DNA of 64,000 bases, from assembly GCA_041658955.1 (NCBI GenBank), contig JBAZZE010000002.1, forward strand, positions 1 to 64,000. Reading direction: 5' to 3'. Below the pieces are notes generated by a model that was not told the DNA's origin, did not search any database, and saw only the letters and a program-made list of their open reading frames with translations. Below, one piece after another: positions 18,071-26,898 of the stretch. This stretch comes from UBA2283 sp041658955. GTDB lineage: Bacteria; Patescibacteriota; Microgenomatia; UBA12405. Position numbers and translations under genes: made by a program. How positions within the stretch are numbered: position 1 is the first letter of the stretch; each line of letters starts with the position of its first letter.

Positions 18071-18602
18071 TTTTTTTGAGGAAGCTTCGATAACACCACC
18101 ATATAGCTATTAATAAGATTTCAGTTCCAAAAAATCCAATTAATCTTTGAGTGAAACTGGTGGGATATGATTTGACGGTAATTTTTGATTGGTACTCAGC
18201 GCCGTTGTAGATCAGTTTATTGGCGATTCTTTTTTCTGGTTTGGTGAAGACGTCATTTTGCCAGTCATAACCATTGATAAAGACAGAGCCTTTGAATGGA
18301 AAGACAAATTCTTCGAGGTAATAACTTTGGATGGTGTCAGTAATAACTTCTTTGGCTTTTTCGGGTGGATGATTTAGTTGAATTCGCAGAGGACCATTTA
18401 AGTTGGCTTTATAGAAAGTAATGACTTCAGTCCGCGATAGATTGGTAAAATATCCGGAGACATTTTTAAGCTGGGTGGTATCACCAGGCAGAGTAGAGCG
18501 GACTGAGTTGGTAAGGTCAGGGATGTGAGGTAACGGGACTGATAAATAAGTTACCGCTAATATATTGAAAATTACCAAAAAAATTATCAGAACTTTATTC
18601 AT
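18063..18602 (-). CDS. unrecognised two-helix membrane protein
   Basis: 179 residues of no family I recognise. Hydrophobic helices lie at about 3-24 and 152-171, so both ends are membrane-anchored with a soluble domain of about 125 residues between them, likely outside. The soluble part is beta-rich, with aromatic and Pro residues and no cysteines or obvious catalytic motif. A basic tail (RSFLKKNE) ends the protein on the predicted inner side. It is embedded in the glycan operon, overlapping the GT2 by 8 nt and separated from the acyltransferase by 1 nt, so a role in glycan export or anchoring is plausible but unproven. Confidence 0.75.
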   Translation of the reverse strand: MNKVLIIFLVIFNILAVTYLSVPLPHIPDLTNSVRSTLPGDTTQLKNVSGYFTNLSRTEVITFYKANLNGPLRIQLNHPPEKAKEVITDTIQSYYLEEFVFPFKGSVFINGYDWQNDVFTKPEKRIANKLIYNGAEYQSKITVKSYPTSFTQRLIGFFGTEILLIAIWWCYRSFLKKNE

Positions 18603-18603
18603 G

Positions 18604-19197
18604 TTATTGAAAGAGCATTACCCGTCCAAGATTGTAACTGGGTTTTTTAATACGTCGATCAGATATCTTTTTCGCAGGGACACCACCCCAGACTTCAAAT
18701 GCAGGAACATCTTTGGTGACGACAGCTCCAGCGGCGATAACTGCCCCTTCGCCAATGGTGACGTTGGGAAGAATAATTGCCCGAGGTCCGACAAAAACAT
18801 AATCTCCAATAGTTACTGGCCCAAAAGAATTGTCGTAAGTGTCGGAGTGGATGTCGTGTTCGTCATTGTAGATCATCACCTCAGAAGCGAGACTGCTGTG
18901 ATTGCCGATGGTCAACGGAGCTCGACCATCAAGAAAACAACGACTACCGACGATAGAATCATGACCAATTTTGATACCACTGGGTTTAAAAAAATTGGCT
19001 CCAAGATGAATAGTCGAATCGAGTGGTAGATCCATGCCGGAAAGATTGTAGAAAAATTTTCGAATTAAGTGACTGGGGATATAACCAACTAGTCGGAGAA
19101 TATAAAGCCAAAACTCTAAGCCAATAGTTATCAGCCGATTGATAGTTTTGGGGATAATGTTGCCCAAATTTACTTTTTGACCAACGTACTCATTCAT
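18604..19197 (-). CDS. left-handed beta-helix O-acyltransferase
   Basis: 197 residues. Hexapeptide repeats ([LIV]-G-x4) run from about residue 75 to 180, for example IGHDSIVG, IGNHSSLA, IGDYVFVG, IGEGAVIAAGAVVTKDV. NDEHD carries the probable catalytic histidine, and the ending GGVPAKKI is the family signature of WcaF/NodL-type transferases. An acetyl or other acyl group from acyl-CoA would be placed on a sugar. A hydrophobic amphipathic segment (about 15-45) may bind the membrane. A good -10 lies 6 nt before its ATG, so it may start its own transcript. Confidence 0.9.
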   Translation of the reverse strand: MNEYVGQKVNLGNIIPKTINRLITIGLEFWLYILRLVGYIPSHLIRKFFYNLSGMDLPLDSTIHLGANFFKPSGIKIGHDSIVGSRCFLDGRAPLTIGNHSSLASEVMIYNDEHDIHSDTYDNSFGPVTIGDYVFVGPRAIILPNVTIGEGAVIAAGAVVTKDVPAFEVWGGVPAKKISDRRIKKPSYNLGRVMLFQ

Positions 19198-19203
19198 AGT
19201 GGA

Positions 19204-19209
19204 ATTATA
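19204..19209 (-). promoter_or_regulatory. -10 element for the acyltransferase gene, predicted leaderless
   Basis: Minus-strand TATAAT overlaps the stop codon of the upstream GT4 gene and ends 6 nt before the acyltransferase ATG. This spacing puts the predicted start of transcription at the A of ATG. It would allow an internal operon start. No TGn or -35 is visible. Confidence 0.45.
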
Positions 19210-20314
19210 CCTTATTGAAGGTATTAATAAGCATTTTGGCTGAATTAGCCCAGGTGTAATGATTGGCTTTGGCGGAACCTAGTGCAATCAGTTTTTTACG
19301 AAGTACTGGAGACTGAATATCAATCAGGGCTTGGGTAAGGGAAGAAGTATTAGCGGGGTCGATTATGATAGCTGAGTCCTCTAAAACTTCGCGATAGGCG
19401 GGAATGTTAGAGGCAATGACCGGAACTTTTGATTTTTGACTTTCAATGGCCGGTATACCAAAGCCTTCGTAAGTACTAGGAAGTACCGAAGCTATGGCGT
19501 TTTTATAAAGTGTCCATTTTTCTAGTTCGCTAATATAATCAGTGAAGATTACTGATTTTTCTAAGTGATTGGCAGTAACATGCGAAAAGATGGTGTCGTA
19601 TTGCCAACCCTTTTTACCGGCGATAACAAGTTGAAACTGAGGGTCTTTTGATTTTTGGAGTTTGAGAAAGTCTGCAAAAGCATTGATCAAAAATGGAATG
19701 TTTTTATTTGGTTTGAGAGTCCCGAGATAGAGAAAATATGGTTTGGTAATCCCAAATTTTGTCTTTACCTTGGCAAAATCTTTGTCGGTATTAACAGGAA
19801 TATCCCCCACTCCATTTGGGACGACAGTAATTTTGTCTGGAGAAATTTTGTAAATTCGATTGATTTCGTTTTTGGTAAATTCGGAAACAGCTACAATTTG
19901 GTGAGCGCCGAAAATTGATCGTTTGGTCCAATTGATTAGCTGATAAATGTCTTTGGAGTTAAATTGGTCTTGAGCCTCGAGATACCCCAGATCATGGATA
20001 GTGGGGATAGTGGAAACTGGAGAAAAACGAGGTGAATAGTGACTCGGTGACCAAAATAAATCGAGTTTGATTGATTGGGTAAAAAGTCTAAAGGGTAAAG
20101 CAATAAATGTCCAAAGTTTTTGGGGACCAAAGACATGATATTGCCAGTTGTCACTTTGCGGTGGCATATCTGAAAGTGGTGGTTGTTTTAAATAGAGGTG
20201 GTAAGTATTTTTTTTGTCCTGTCGATAAAGTTCCCAAATAATATTGAAAGCATACTGACCAACTCCGACTCGAACATTATGATTGGCTTCGTTGGCATCT
20301 ATTCCAATTTTCAT
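19205..20314 (-). CDS. GT4 family glycosyltransferase
   Basis: 369 residues. GVGQYAFNIIWEL, LYLGTLKPNKNIPFLINAF and YEGFGIPAIESQKSKVPVIAS mark the GT-B donor and acceptor halves; the second EX7E glutamate is kept (AIES). The gene is 2 nt downstream of another GT4 gene of similar architecture (20317-21459), suggesting an old duplication. Cytosolic, retaining sugar transfer to a lipid-linked glycan. Substrate unknown. Confidence 0.9.
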   Translation of the reverse strand: MKIGIDANEANHNVRVGVGQYAFNIIWELYRQDKKNTYHLYLKQPPLSDMPPQSDNWQYHVFGPQKLWTFIALPFRLFTQSIKLDLFWSPSHYSPRFSPVSTIPTIHDLGYLEAQDQFNSKDIYQLINWTKRSIFGAHQIVAVSEFTKNEINRIYKISPDKITVVPNGVGDIPVNTDKDFAKVKTKFGITKPYFLYLGTLKPNKNIPFLINAFADFLKLQKSKDPQFQLVIAGKKGWQYDTIFSHVTANHLEKSVIFTDYISELEKWTLYKNAIASVLPSTYEGFGIPAIESQKSKVPVIASNIPAYREVLEDSAIIIDPANTSSLTQALIDIQSPVLRKKLIALGSAKANHYTWANSAKMLINTFNKV

Positions 20315-20316
20315 AT

Positions 20317-21459
20317 TTATGAATTAAATGTTTTGGTGTAGACCGACAAGGTTTCGGAGGCGGTCTTGGCCCAAGAAAATTTGGCTGCTTGACGATAACC
20401 TCGATTAATAAGAGTTCTTCTAAGTGTGGGAGAATTGACAATATTGGTAATTGCTTCAGTTAATTCTTTGGTGCTAGTGGGATTGACTAACAGGGCCGCC
20501 TGTCCGGCAACTTCAGCCAGAGAAGATAGGTTGCTAGTAATAACGGGGGTACCGACTTTCATTGATTTGATAATTGGGAGGCCAAAACCTTCATAGGTAC
20601 TGGGGTAAGCAAGGCACAAGGCACTAGCGTGTAAAGCCACCAAATCTTTTTCGGGAATATAACCCAGTACTTTGACTGAGTTGTCCCCTGGTGGCGAGAC
20701 GTCATCTCCCCAGCCGTATTTACCAGAGATAGCCAACTCTACTTTTGAGGTTGGATGAGCTCTTTTAAATTGAGTAAAGGCTTGGATAAGTCGGCTCAAA
20801 TTTTTACGAGGTTCGCGAGTACCTTGAGTGAGGATGAAGTTAGAAAGACCGTATTGTTGGTGGATTTTAGCAATCTTTGATTGTCTTTCTTTGAGTGACA
20901 ATTTGTGGAATAAGTCGAATTTTTTTTCGGCTGCTTCGTAAATAACGGAGATTTTATCGGCTTTAATTCCAGGAAAAATTCGAGTCAGATCATTTTTAGT
21001 ACTCTGCGACACGCAGATAAAATGGAAACATTCGCGGACAGCATGGGAGAGTTTTTTCTTAAATGTAGCAATGGTTCGGGGGTGCTGATCTTCGGGAAAC
21101 AAAAATGGAACAAAGTCGTGAACCGTAGTTATGGTTTTGGCCCGAGTGGTGGGCGGATGAGTCCAGTCCCAAGTATGGAAAATATCACAACGACCAATAA
21201 ACATTTCGATGGGGAAGATATGAAGATCATTCCAGAGGTAGGATAAAAGTGTAGGCGGAAAATAGTGGCGGAAAATTTTAACGTTTTTGTACTTAGTGAG
21301 CTCTTGTATTTCGGCGGGCAGGGGTTGGCGAAGTGAGGAAAAGAAAAGCTTATATTGGTTTTTGTGATCGATCAAAACCAAATTACGGACCAGATTTGAA
21401 GTGTAATTACTGACTCCGGTGCCATAGGGAACTGCGGAAACATCAATACCGATAATCAT
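20317..21459 (-). CDS. GT4 family glycosyltransferase
   Basis: 380 residues. GTGVSNYTSNLVRNL, a TTVHDFVPFLFPE segment, TQGTREPRKNLSRLIQAF and YEGFGLPIIKSMKVGTPVITS follow the usual GT4 order. The second EX7E glutamate is replaced by lysine (PIIKS instead of PIIES or PxLEA), which is uncommon and could affect donor binding. The gene is separated by 3 nt from the GT2 upstream. Function otherwise as for neighbouring GT4 enzymes; substrate not assignable. Confidence 0.88.
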   Translation of the reverse strand: MIIGIDVSAVPYGTGVSNYTSNLVRNLVLIDHKNQYKLFFSSLRQPLPAEIQELTKYKNVKIFRHYFPPTLLSYLWNDLHIFPIEMFIGRCDIFHTWDWTHPPTTRAKTITTVHDFVPFLFPEDQHPRTIATFKKKLSHAVRECFHFICVSQSTKNDLTRIFPGIKADKISVIYEAAEKKFDLFHKLSLKERQSKIAKIHQQYGLSNFILTQGTREPRKNLSRLIQAFTQFKRAHPTSKVELAISGKYGWGDDVSPPGDNSVKVLGYIPEKDLVALHASALCLAYPSTYEGFGLPIIKSMKVGTPVITSNLSSLAEVAGQAALLVNPTSTKELTEAITNIVNSPTLRRTLINRGYRQAAKFSWAKTASETLSVYTKTFNS

Positions 21460-21462
21460 ATA

Positions 21463-22359
21463 TTATTTGTTAATTATAAGAGAAGAACGGATCAAATACG
21501 ATAGATTACGTAGCCTTTCGATCATGATTGATGGTAGGTTGGTGAGTATCTGCGATATTGAATAATTTTTTATAATTAATTTTATCCAGTTACGAAGAGT
21601 GTAGTACTGGCGAAGGGTACCCATGTTATTACTGGTACTTCCGCCCAAATGATAGGAAATGGCAGTAGGAATAAGCAAGCTTTGGTAATTATTTTTAGAT
21701 AAGCGAAAAGCTAGGTCAACATCTTCAATATAGGCAAAAAAAGATTCATCAAACAAGCCGACTGTTTCTATGGCGGATTTTTGATAGACCACTACAGCGG
21801 CGGAGCTACCCCAAACAGGAATGTAGGGAGCTTTAAGATTGTCACCCCTCGACTTTGCTCGGGGTAAACTTTCTCGCAATGACGATTTGTAAGGTTGGCC
21901 GTTATTTATATTTTCGCAACGTCCGGACATGAAGTATTTAAAACCTTGTGATTCTATTTTTGAGCCATCATAGGACAAGACTGTGCCACAAAATGTAGAA
22001 TATTTAGGATTTTCAGTTATGGCTTTAGATATAAGCGAGAACCAATCGGGATTTAAGTTTAGGTCATTATTGAGTACACAGACGTAATCGTATTTAGACG
22101 TTCGTATCCCATCGTTGACTGCCTTGGCAAATCCAAAATTTGATCTTAAAGCTATCAGTTTAGAATTTTCCGGGAAAAATTTTTTAAATATTTCGGGACT
22201 GTTATCGGTAGAACCATTATCAACTAAAATTATTTCAAATTTTGATTTTGGACAACTGAGAATAGCTTTGTGAAGTGTAACCAAACAGGGCTCAATAAAC
22301 TTGGCGCCGTTAAAGTTGGGTATGACAATACTAAAATTGGGGGAGTTCGATTTTGTCAC
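21463..22359 (-). CDS. GT2 family glycosyltransferase carrying an in-frame repeat insertion
   Basis: 298 residues from a GTG start at 22359. FSIVIPNFNGAKFIEPCL, LVDNGSTDNS, VLNNDLNLNPDW and FFAYIEDVDLAFRLSKNNY are the GT-A motifs. It is clearly paralogous to the GT2 at 27900-28874 (shared GRCEN/GKCEN, AISYHLGG and WGSSAAV/WGSTAAV blocks). Between CEN and WGSSAAV this copy has about 12 extra residues, including SLRESLPRAKSRGDNLK at about 160-176. That peptide is encoded by a short repeat element (21837-21884), so the repeat has been inserted in frame into a surface loop. Confidence 0.9.
   Translation of the reverse strand: MTKSNSPNFSIVIPNFNGAKFIEPCLVTLHKAILSCPKSKFEIILVDNGSTDNSPEIFKKFFPENSKLIALRSNFGFAKAVNDGIRTSKYDYVCVLNNDLNLNPDWFSLISKAITENPKYSTFCGTVLSYDGSKIESQGFKYFMSGRCENINNGQPYKSSLRESLPRAKSRGDNLKAPYIPVWGSSAAVVVYQKSAIETVGLFDESFFAYIEDVDLAFRLSKNNYQSLLIPTAISYHLGGSTSNNMGTLRQYYTLRNWIKLIIKNYSISQILTNLPSIMIERLRNLSYLIRSSLIINK
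21837..21884 (-). repeat. short dispersed palindrome-type repeat, copy 1 (inside GT2 gene)
   Basis: Read on the minus strand it begins CGTCATTGCGAG and ends GACAATC, with an inner inverted repeat (CCCCGA...TCGAGGGG). The same ends and a related middle occur at 41569-41627 and 58430-58465. It lies inside the GT2 frame and adds about 16 codons without disrupting the gene; the paralogue at 27900 lacks it. Confidence 0.75.
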
Positions 22360-22789
22360 CGGATTTTAGGTTTAATTTTTGACTATCTCCAGAATTTAGT
22401 TCGATGACATATTGGGATGGTGCAGTACTGCGGTAAAGTTTTTGTTGAAGGTCAGGGACTGAAGGTTGAGGTACCGCATTTTCAATATTGATAATTTTGC
22501 CATCACCATCAAGGAAAATCATATCGAGTGGTATTAGAGTATTTTTCATCCAAAAGATTTGTTCTGTAGGTGCTTCGGAGACAAAGATCATGCCACAGTT
22601 ACTGCAAAGTGAAGTTCTTTTCATTAGGCCGTTTGATTTTTGAGTGACAGTAGAGGCAATTTCCAGAGTGTATTCTTGATCCTTTATCTTTAAAGCAGTC
22701 TTTTTAAATGGAGTCAAAGCAAAGAAATTTTGATAAATAATGAAAGAAAAAATGCCTAGTGCTATTAGGATGATGATATTTTTTGCCAT
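22331..22789 (-). CDS. DUF192-family membrane-anchored protein
   Basis: 152 residues. One N-terminal hydrophobic helix (about 4-26) anchors a small DUF192 domain: LEIASTVTQKSNGLMKRTSL, GMIFVSEAP, FWMKNTLIPLDMIFLDGDGKI and YVIELNSG are its conserved blocks. The family is a small beta-barrel with unknown activity, found exported in many bacteria and archaea. It overlaps the GT4 gene upstream by 25 nt and the GT2 gene downstream by 29 nt, so it is in the glycan operon, though a specific role there is not evident. Confidence 0.9.
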   Translation of the reverse strand: MAKNIIILIALGIFSFIIYQNFFALTPFKKTALKIKDQEYTLEIASTVTQKSNGLMKRTSLCSNCGMIFVSEAPTEQIFWMKNTLIPLDMIFLDGDGKIINIENAVPQPSVPDLQQKLYRSTAPSQYVIELNSGDSQKLNLKSGDKIELPQF

Positions 22790-23955
22790 AGTGACTCCCC
22801 TATTCTATCCCAAGTATGGGTAGTTGCGTAGGACAATCCTTGAGAACCATATAGCTTTAGATCCTGCGGATTATTTAGCGAATTTATTTTTTTGGAGAGA
22901 TCAAGTGGATCACCTGTTCTAAATATTATTCCAGCGTTAGAACGATTAATTAATTCGGTGGAGGTTGGTATGTCAGCGCCGATAACGGGAATACCTCGGG
23001 CCATGGCTTCGAGTAAGACAATACCAAAACTTTCTTGAGTTGATGCTGAAATAAGAATTGAGCACTTGTCGAGCAATTTTTTGAGGTCTACATCGGAAAA
23101 TGAATTAATCAGGGATATCCGATTCTGGTAGGACTTAGGAAGTTTTTTGATTTTTGATCTAATAACCGGAGAATAGAGTGTAGTTTGTCCTGCTAGAGTT
23201 AGGGTTGTGGTTGGTGGAAGATGCTTTAGTGAATCAATGATAACTTCGATACCCTTGTGGGCGGCGAATGAACCAATATAAAGGAGTTTTAGCACTTTAG
23301 AAAGTTTGAGCCTTGGAACTTTAATTAGAAGGGATCTATCGATGCCATTACCCACGTTTATCATTTTGGACAATGGTATTCCAAAATGTTGATGAAAATA
23401 ATTTGTTTCAAAATCAGTTAAGGTCCAAATAAAATCTGAAGACTTTAGAGCATGAATTAAAAAAGGATTATGAAAATCTTTATCAGTAGGATGAAAAGAA
23501 GCGTTGACAAGAATTTTAGTCTGATGGCGAATAATAAAATTTGAGATAAGCCGCAAGAAATTAGCATAGAGAACAATAGTGGTTGGTAGTGGACCGGCAA
23601 TAATATAGTCTGGTTTGAATTGGAGATAAAACTTTAAAAACTTTAGAAATGGAAATGGTTTAAAGATCGGTCCTTTGGTAAATACTGAAAATATGGGAAA
23701 AAGTCTTGATACAAGTTTTAGTGGTCGATGGAAGATTGTATAAACTGGAAGTTTAAACTTAGAATTGTTCGAGTTTGGTTTAGTAAAGATGGTTCTATAT
23801 GAATGTGTGAAGTCGTCAGTGGAAGAGGCATCGCTACAAAGAGAGGCTACAGTGTGACCTTGGGTTTTAAAATAATCCCCTACTTTGTGAATAACTCTAG
23901 AACCGCCATCGATTGCGGGTGGGCAAATGTGACTGATTAGTAAAACACGGGCCAT
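22765..23955 (-). CDS. GT4 family glycosyltransferase, first gene of the minus-strand glycan operon
   Basis: 396 residues. CPPAIDGGSRVIHKVGDYF near the N-terminus, LLYIGSFAAHKGIEVIIDSL and TQESFGIVLLEAMARGIPVIGAD give the GT-B fold with the complete EX7E motif. A -10 element (TATACT) lies 7 nt before the ATG, so the whole run of genes to 8241 may be transcribed from here as a leaderless message. Divergent from the flippase-like gene at 23979 with only 23 nt between the starts. Confidence 0.9.
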   Translation of the reverse strand: MARVLLISHICPPAIDGGSRVIHKVGDYFKTQGHTVASLCSDASSTDDFTHSYRTIFTKPNSNNSKFKLPVYTIFHRPLKLVSRLFPIFSVFTKGPIFKPFPFLKFLKFYLQFKPDYIIAGPLPTTIVLYANFLRLISNFIIRHQTKILVNASFHPTDKDFHNPFLIHALKSSDFIWTLTDFETNYFHQHFGIPLSKMINVGNGIDRSLLIKVPRLKLSKVLKLLYIGSFAAHKGIEVIIDSLKHLPPTTTLTLAGQTTLYSPVIRSKIKKLPKSYQNRISLINSFSDVDLKKLLDKCSILISASTQESFGIVLLEAMARGIPVIGADIPTSTELINRSNAGIIFRTGDPLDLSKKINSLNNPQDLKLYGSQGLSYATTHTWDRIGESLWQKISSS

Positions 23956-23978
23956 TTGTTATAGTATAGTTTACGAAT
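23956..23978. promoter_or_regulatory. compact divergent promoter between two glycan operons
   Basis: In 23 nt there is a plus-strand TATAGT (23965-23970) 8 nt before the ATG at 23979 and a minus-strand TATACT (23968-23963) 7 nt before the ATG at 23955. The two -10 elements overlap, so the polymerases would compete. Both transcripts would be leaderless or nearly so, and any -35 contacts would fall inside the opposite coding sequence. Confidence 0.45.
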
Positions 23979-24914
23979 ATGCTCAAAAAAGTATTGTCTT
24001 CGGAGTGGCTTAGGGCTGTCTTGTCAGTTGGACTTATATACTTTGCTTTTAGAAAGGTAGATGTCCTTCACCTGTTTAAAGAATTTACGATGGTACCGCC
24101 GTGGTTTGTGGTGGTAATGATTCTCTATTTTATTATGACTACCGCGATGGGCGGTATTCGCTGGAGCTGGCTAGTATTAGAAAAGACAGGTCTAAAAGAT
24201 TATTGGAATTTCACTCGGGCAGCATATCTAGGTGGTTTTTATGGACTGTTTTTCCCGACCGGACTGGCGGCTGACGCTATTAAGTGGGTACCCCTTTTGA
24301 GTCGGTATCCGGAATTATCTAAAACCAAAATTGCTGCTTCAGTGCTGATTGACCGGATTATTGGACTCGCGGCGTTTGTAATCGTCGGGTTTGGGGCGCT
24401 GCTTATGGGTCAGTCTCTGGGATATGTGTTTCCCCCTATATTACTATTGGTGTTTGGAGGATTATTCTTCGGAACTGTCGGTTTTTTTATTGTAGTTTTC
24501 TTATTTGATTACGAAAAATATTTTGATAATTATTTTGGTAGGTTTACATTGTATAAGAGACTAATTCAGGTGATGGATATATTGAAAAAAGGTAATCGTA
24601 GAAGAATCCTTAATTGTTTTTTACTTTCCCTGGCTGCAGAGCCAATTTGGATGATACCAACTTGGTTTTATAGTAATATTTTTGGAGCCGGAGTAAGTCT
24701 ATTGCAGGTCTATATTTTTATACCGGTAATTTCCTTAATTTTGCTTCTCCCGATATCAGTGGCTGGTTTTGGCGCTAGAGAGAACTTATTTTTATTTTTC
24801 TTAGTACCGCTGGGGTATGCTCCAGAAAAAGTTCTTCTGATGTCTACCTTTGGTGGAGTTTTGGCTGTGCTAAATAGCTTAATTGGTGGATTATTAATTT
24901 TTATTAAAAAATGA
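23979..24914 (+). CDS. flippase-like (LPG synthase TM / UPF0104) integral membrane protein
   Basis: 311 residues with about 8 membrane helices. The conserved blocks GGIRWSWLVLEKTG, TRAAYLGGFYGLFFPTGLAADAIKW and ISVAGFGARENLFLFFLVPLG are those of the lysylphosphatidylglycerol-synthase transmembrane family (UPF0104). Members without the catalytic lysyl domain are proposed to move lipid-linked intermediates. Here the adjacent epimerase and GT2 genes suggest handling of a lipid-linked sugar. It overlaps the epimerase gene by 4 nt (ATGA). Confidence 0.85.
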   Translation: MLKKVLSSEWLRAVLSVGLIYFAFRKVDVLHLFKEFTMVPPWFVVVMILYFIMTTAMGGIRWSWLVLEKTGLKDYWNFTRAAYLGGFYGLFFPTGLAADAIKWVPLLSRYPELSKTKIAASVLIDRIIGLAAFVIVGFGALLMGQSLGYVFPPILLLVFGGLFFGTVGFFIVVFLFDYEKYFDNYFGRFTLYKRLIQVMDILKKGNRRRILNCFLLSLAAEPIWMIPTWFYSNIFGAGVSLLQVYIFIPVISLILLLPISVAGFGARENLFLFFLVPLGYAPEKVLLMSTFGGVLAVLNSLIGGLLIFIKK

Positions 24915-25882
24915 TTTTAATTGTCGGAGGAGCTGGATATATAGGTTCTCAAGTAAATAAATATTTAACGAAAGAGGGTTATGAAACGGTAGTGTTTGAC
25001 AACTTGAAGACCGGGCATGAAGAAGCCATTAAATGGGGTAAATTCTTTAAGGGAGACCTAGCCAATATCGCCGATATTGAAAAGGTGTTTACAGAATATA
25101 AGATTGATTTGGTATTTAATTTTGCTGCCTATATTGAAATGGGTGAATCGGTAGCTGAGCCTGAAAAATATTATTACAACAATTTGGTAAACACTCTAAA
25201 TCTGTTGTCGGTAATGCGCAAACATGGGGTGGATAAAATAATCTTTTCCTCGACGGCTGGAGTGTTTGGAGTGCCAGAAAGAGTACCGATTGCCGAGGAT
25301 GATCGAAGAGAACCTATCAATCCCTATGGCCAGACAAAGTTCATGATCGAGAATGTCTTTAAAGACTACGGACTCGCGTATGGACTTAAGTATGTCGTTT
25401 TTAGATATTTCAACGCTTGCGGAGCCGATCGTGATGGTGAGCTAGGCGAGAGTCATCAACCAGAATCACATCTTATCCCGCGGATTTTTATGTTTGCCAA
25501 AGGAGAGCTACCAGAATTTGTAATCAATGGTGATGATTTTGATACACCGGACGGGACTTGTATTCGAGATTATGTTCATGTGGAAGATCTGGCAAGAGCA
25601 CACGTACTAGGCGTAAAACACCTTCTAAGTGGCGGCGAGAGTAAATTTTATAACCTGGGAAGTGGTAGTGGTTATTCCAACAAAGAAGTGGTTGAAGCCG
25701 TCAAAACAGTTACTGGAATTCCCTTTGAAGTAAAGTTCGGCGCCCGCCGCGCGGGTGATAGTCCTCGGCTACTAGCTAGTATCGACAAAGTCAAAGCTGA
25801 GCTAGGCTGGGAACCAGAATATAAAAAAATTGAAGATATTGTCAAAACTGCGTGGGCGTGGGAACAGAAGAAATCGTTGTGA
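24911..25882 (+). CDS. GalE-like NAD-dependent UDP-hexose 4-epimerase, copy 1
   Basis: 323 residues of the extended short-chain dehydrogenase family. GGAGYIGS binds NAD near residue 7; FSSTAGVFG holds the serine/threonine position; NPYGQTK contains the catalytic Tyr and Lys (YxxxK); RYFNACGAD and DGTCIRDYVHVEDLARAH are UDP-glucose 4-epimerase signatures. The STAGVFG form differs from the usual SSAAVYG. A second copy lies at 26899-27903. Either could interconvert UDP-Glc/UDP-Gal or the N-acetylated forms. Confidence 0.9.
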   Translation: MILIVGGAGYIGSQVNKYLTKEGYETVVFDNLKTGHEEAIKWGKFFKGDLANIADIEKVFTEYKIDLVFNFAAYIEMGESVAEPEKYYYNNLVNTLNLLSVMRKHGVDKIIFSSTAGVFGVPERVPIAEDDRREPINPYGQTKFMIENVFKDYGLAYGLKYVVFRYFNACGADRDGELGESHQPESHLIPRIFMFAKGELPEFVINGDDFDTPDGTCIRDYVHVEDLARAHVLGVKHLLSGGESKFYNLGSGSGYSNKEVVEAVKTVTGIPFEVKFGARRAGDSPRLLASIDKVKAELGWEPEYKKIEDIVKTAWAWEQKKSL

Positions 25883-25894
25883 TATAAGTAAACA

Positions 25895-26566
25895 GTGATA
25901 ATAAATATTATTGTTCCGGTATGTAATGAGGAAGGAAGAGCGGTAGATACCATTCGGGAAATACTCATAATTAGTAGGAATAACTTGATCGTAGTGGATG
26001 ATGGCTCGACTGATAAGACGTTTTCGATATTGAAAAAGAATTTTCTTCTGAACAAACGGATTACGCTTTTGTCTCATGCGTTTAACTTAGGTAAGGGTGC
26101 GGCAGTCAAAACGGGGGTGGAAAAAGCGTGGGAGAATGGTGCAGAGGCAATAATTGTAATTGATGCTGATGGTCAGCATAATCCCAAGCATTTGCCAGAA
26201 TTTGAGAAAGAATTGATTAGAAACAGAATTGTCTTTGGTTATCGAGACATGGGAGTTAAGGCACCACTAGTTCGTCGTTATGGAAATATAGTGGCATCAA
26301 AATTGATTGGACTTATATTCAACATTCATAAAAAAGATTTGTTATCGGGATACCTAGCTTTTAGAAAAGAGGTTTATCCCCTACTTCGATGGTATTCGAC
26401 ACGGTATGGACTAGAGACAGAAATGGCCGCAAAAATAGGTAGAAATAATTTGGCTTTTTCTGAAATTAAAATTGATACAATTTATAAGGATAAGTACAAA
26501 GGAGTATCGATACTGGATGCCATTAAAATCCTTTTGCAAATCCCAATTTGGTTTTTTGAAAAATGA
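25895..26566 (+). CDS. DPM1-like GT2 glycosyltransferase
   Basis: 223 residues from a GTG start. IIVPVCNEEGRAV, VVDDGSTDKTF and VIDADGQHNPKHL match polyprenyl-phosphate mannose/glucose synthases of the DPM1/GtrB type, without the C-terminal membrane helices of GtrB. It would make a polyprenyl-phosphate sugar for the GT-C transferases in the window. It overlaps the DUF2304 gene by 4 nt; this GT2-DUF2304 pair is a common arrangement in bacteria and archaea. The start is 12 nt beyond the epimerase stop. Confidence 0.9.
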   Translation: MIINIIVPVCNEEGRAVDTIREILIISRNNLIVVDDGSTDKTFSILKKNFLLNKRITLLSHAFNLGKGAAVKTGVEKAWENGAEAIIVIDADGQHNPKHLPEFEKELIRNRIVFGYRDMGVKAPLVRRYGNIVASKLIGLIFNIHKKDLLSGYLAFRKEVYPLLRWYSTRYGLETEMAAKIGRNNLAFSEIKIDTIYKDKYKGVSILDAIKILLQIPIWFFEK

Positions 26567-26892
26567 ACATCCAAGGAGTCCAGCTAGCATTACTAGGGTT
26601 TGCTTTATTCATGATCTATGTACTATATCTTCATTTTAAAAAAAGAGAAATAACTCCACTAATTTTTTTGGCGTGGATGATTATTTGGAGTATGTTTATC
26701 ACTGTTGTTCTGTTTCCAAAAATTCTTCAACCTTATTTGAACAATATGTTCATGCTGACAGTAGTGGATCTAATTATGGTGATAGCGTTTATGGTACTGA
26801 CTTTTGTGACGGTCGAAAATAATATTAAGATCAGAACACAAGAAGAAAAAATGGAAATACTAGTGAGAAAAATAAGTAATGTTAAAAAATAA
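26563..26892 (+). CDS. DUF2304 small membrane protein
   Basis: 109 residues with three hydrophobic helices (about 5-25, 33-55, 64-88) and a charged helical tail rich in Glu/Lys (about 89-109). The WMIIWSMFITVVLFP segment and the TQEEKMEILVRKI tail fit DUF2304. Such proteins accompany GT2 enzymes lacking membrane anchors and probably dock them to the membrane. ATGA overlap with the GT2 gene supports coupled synthesis. Confidence 0.85.
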   Translation: MNIQGVQLALLGFALFMIYVLYLHFKKREITPLIFLAWMIIWSMFITVVLFPKILQPYLNNMFMLTVVDLIMVIAFMVLTFVTVENNIKIRTQEEKMEILVRKISNVKK

Positions 26893-26898
26893 AATAAT

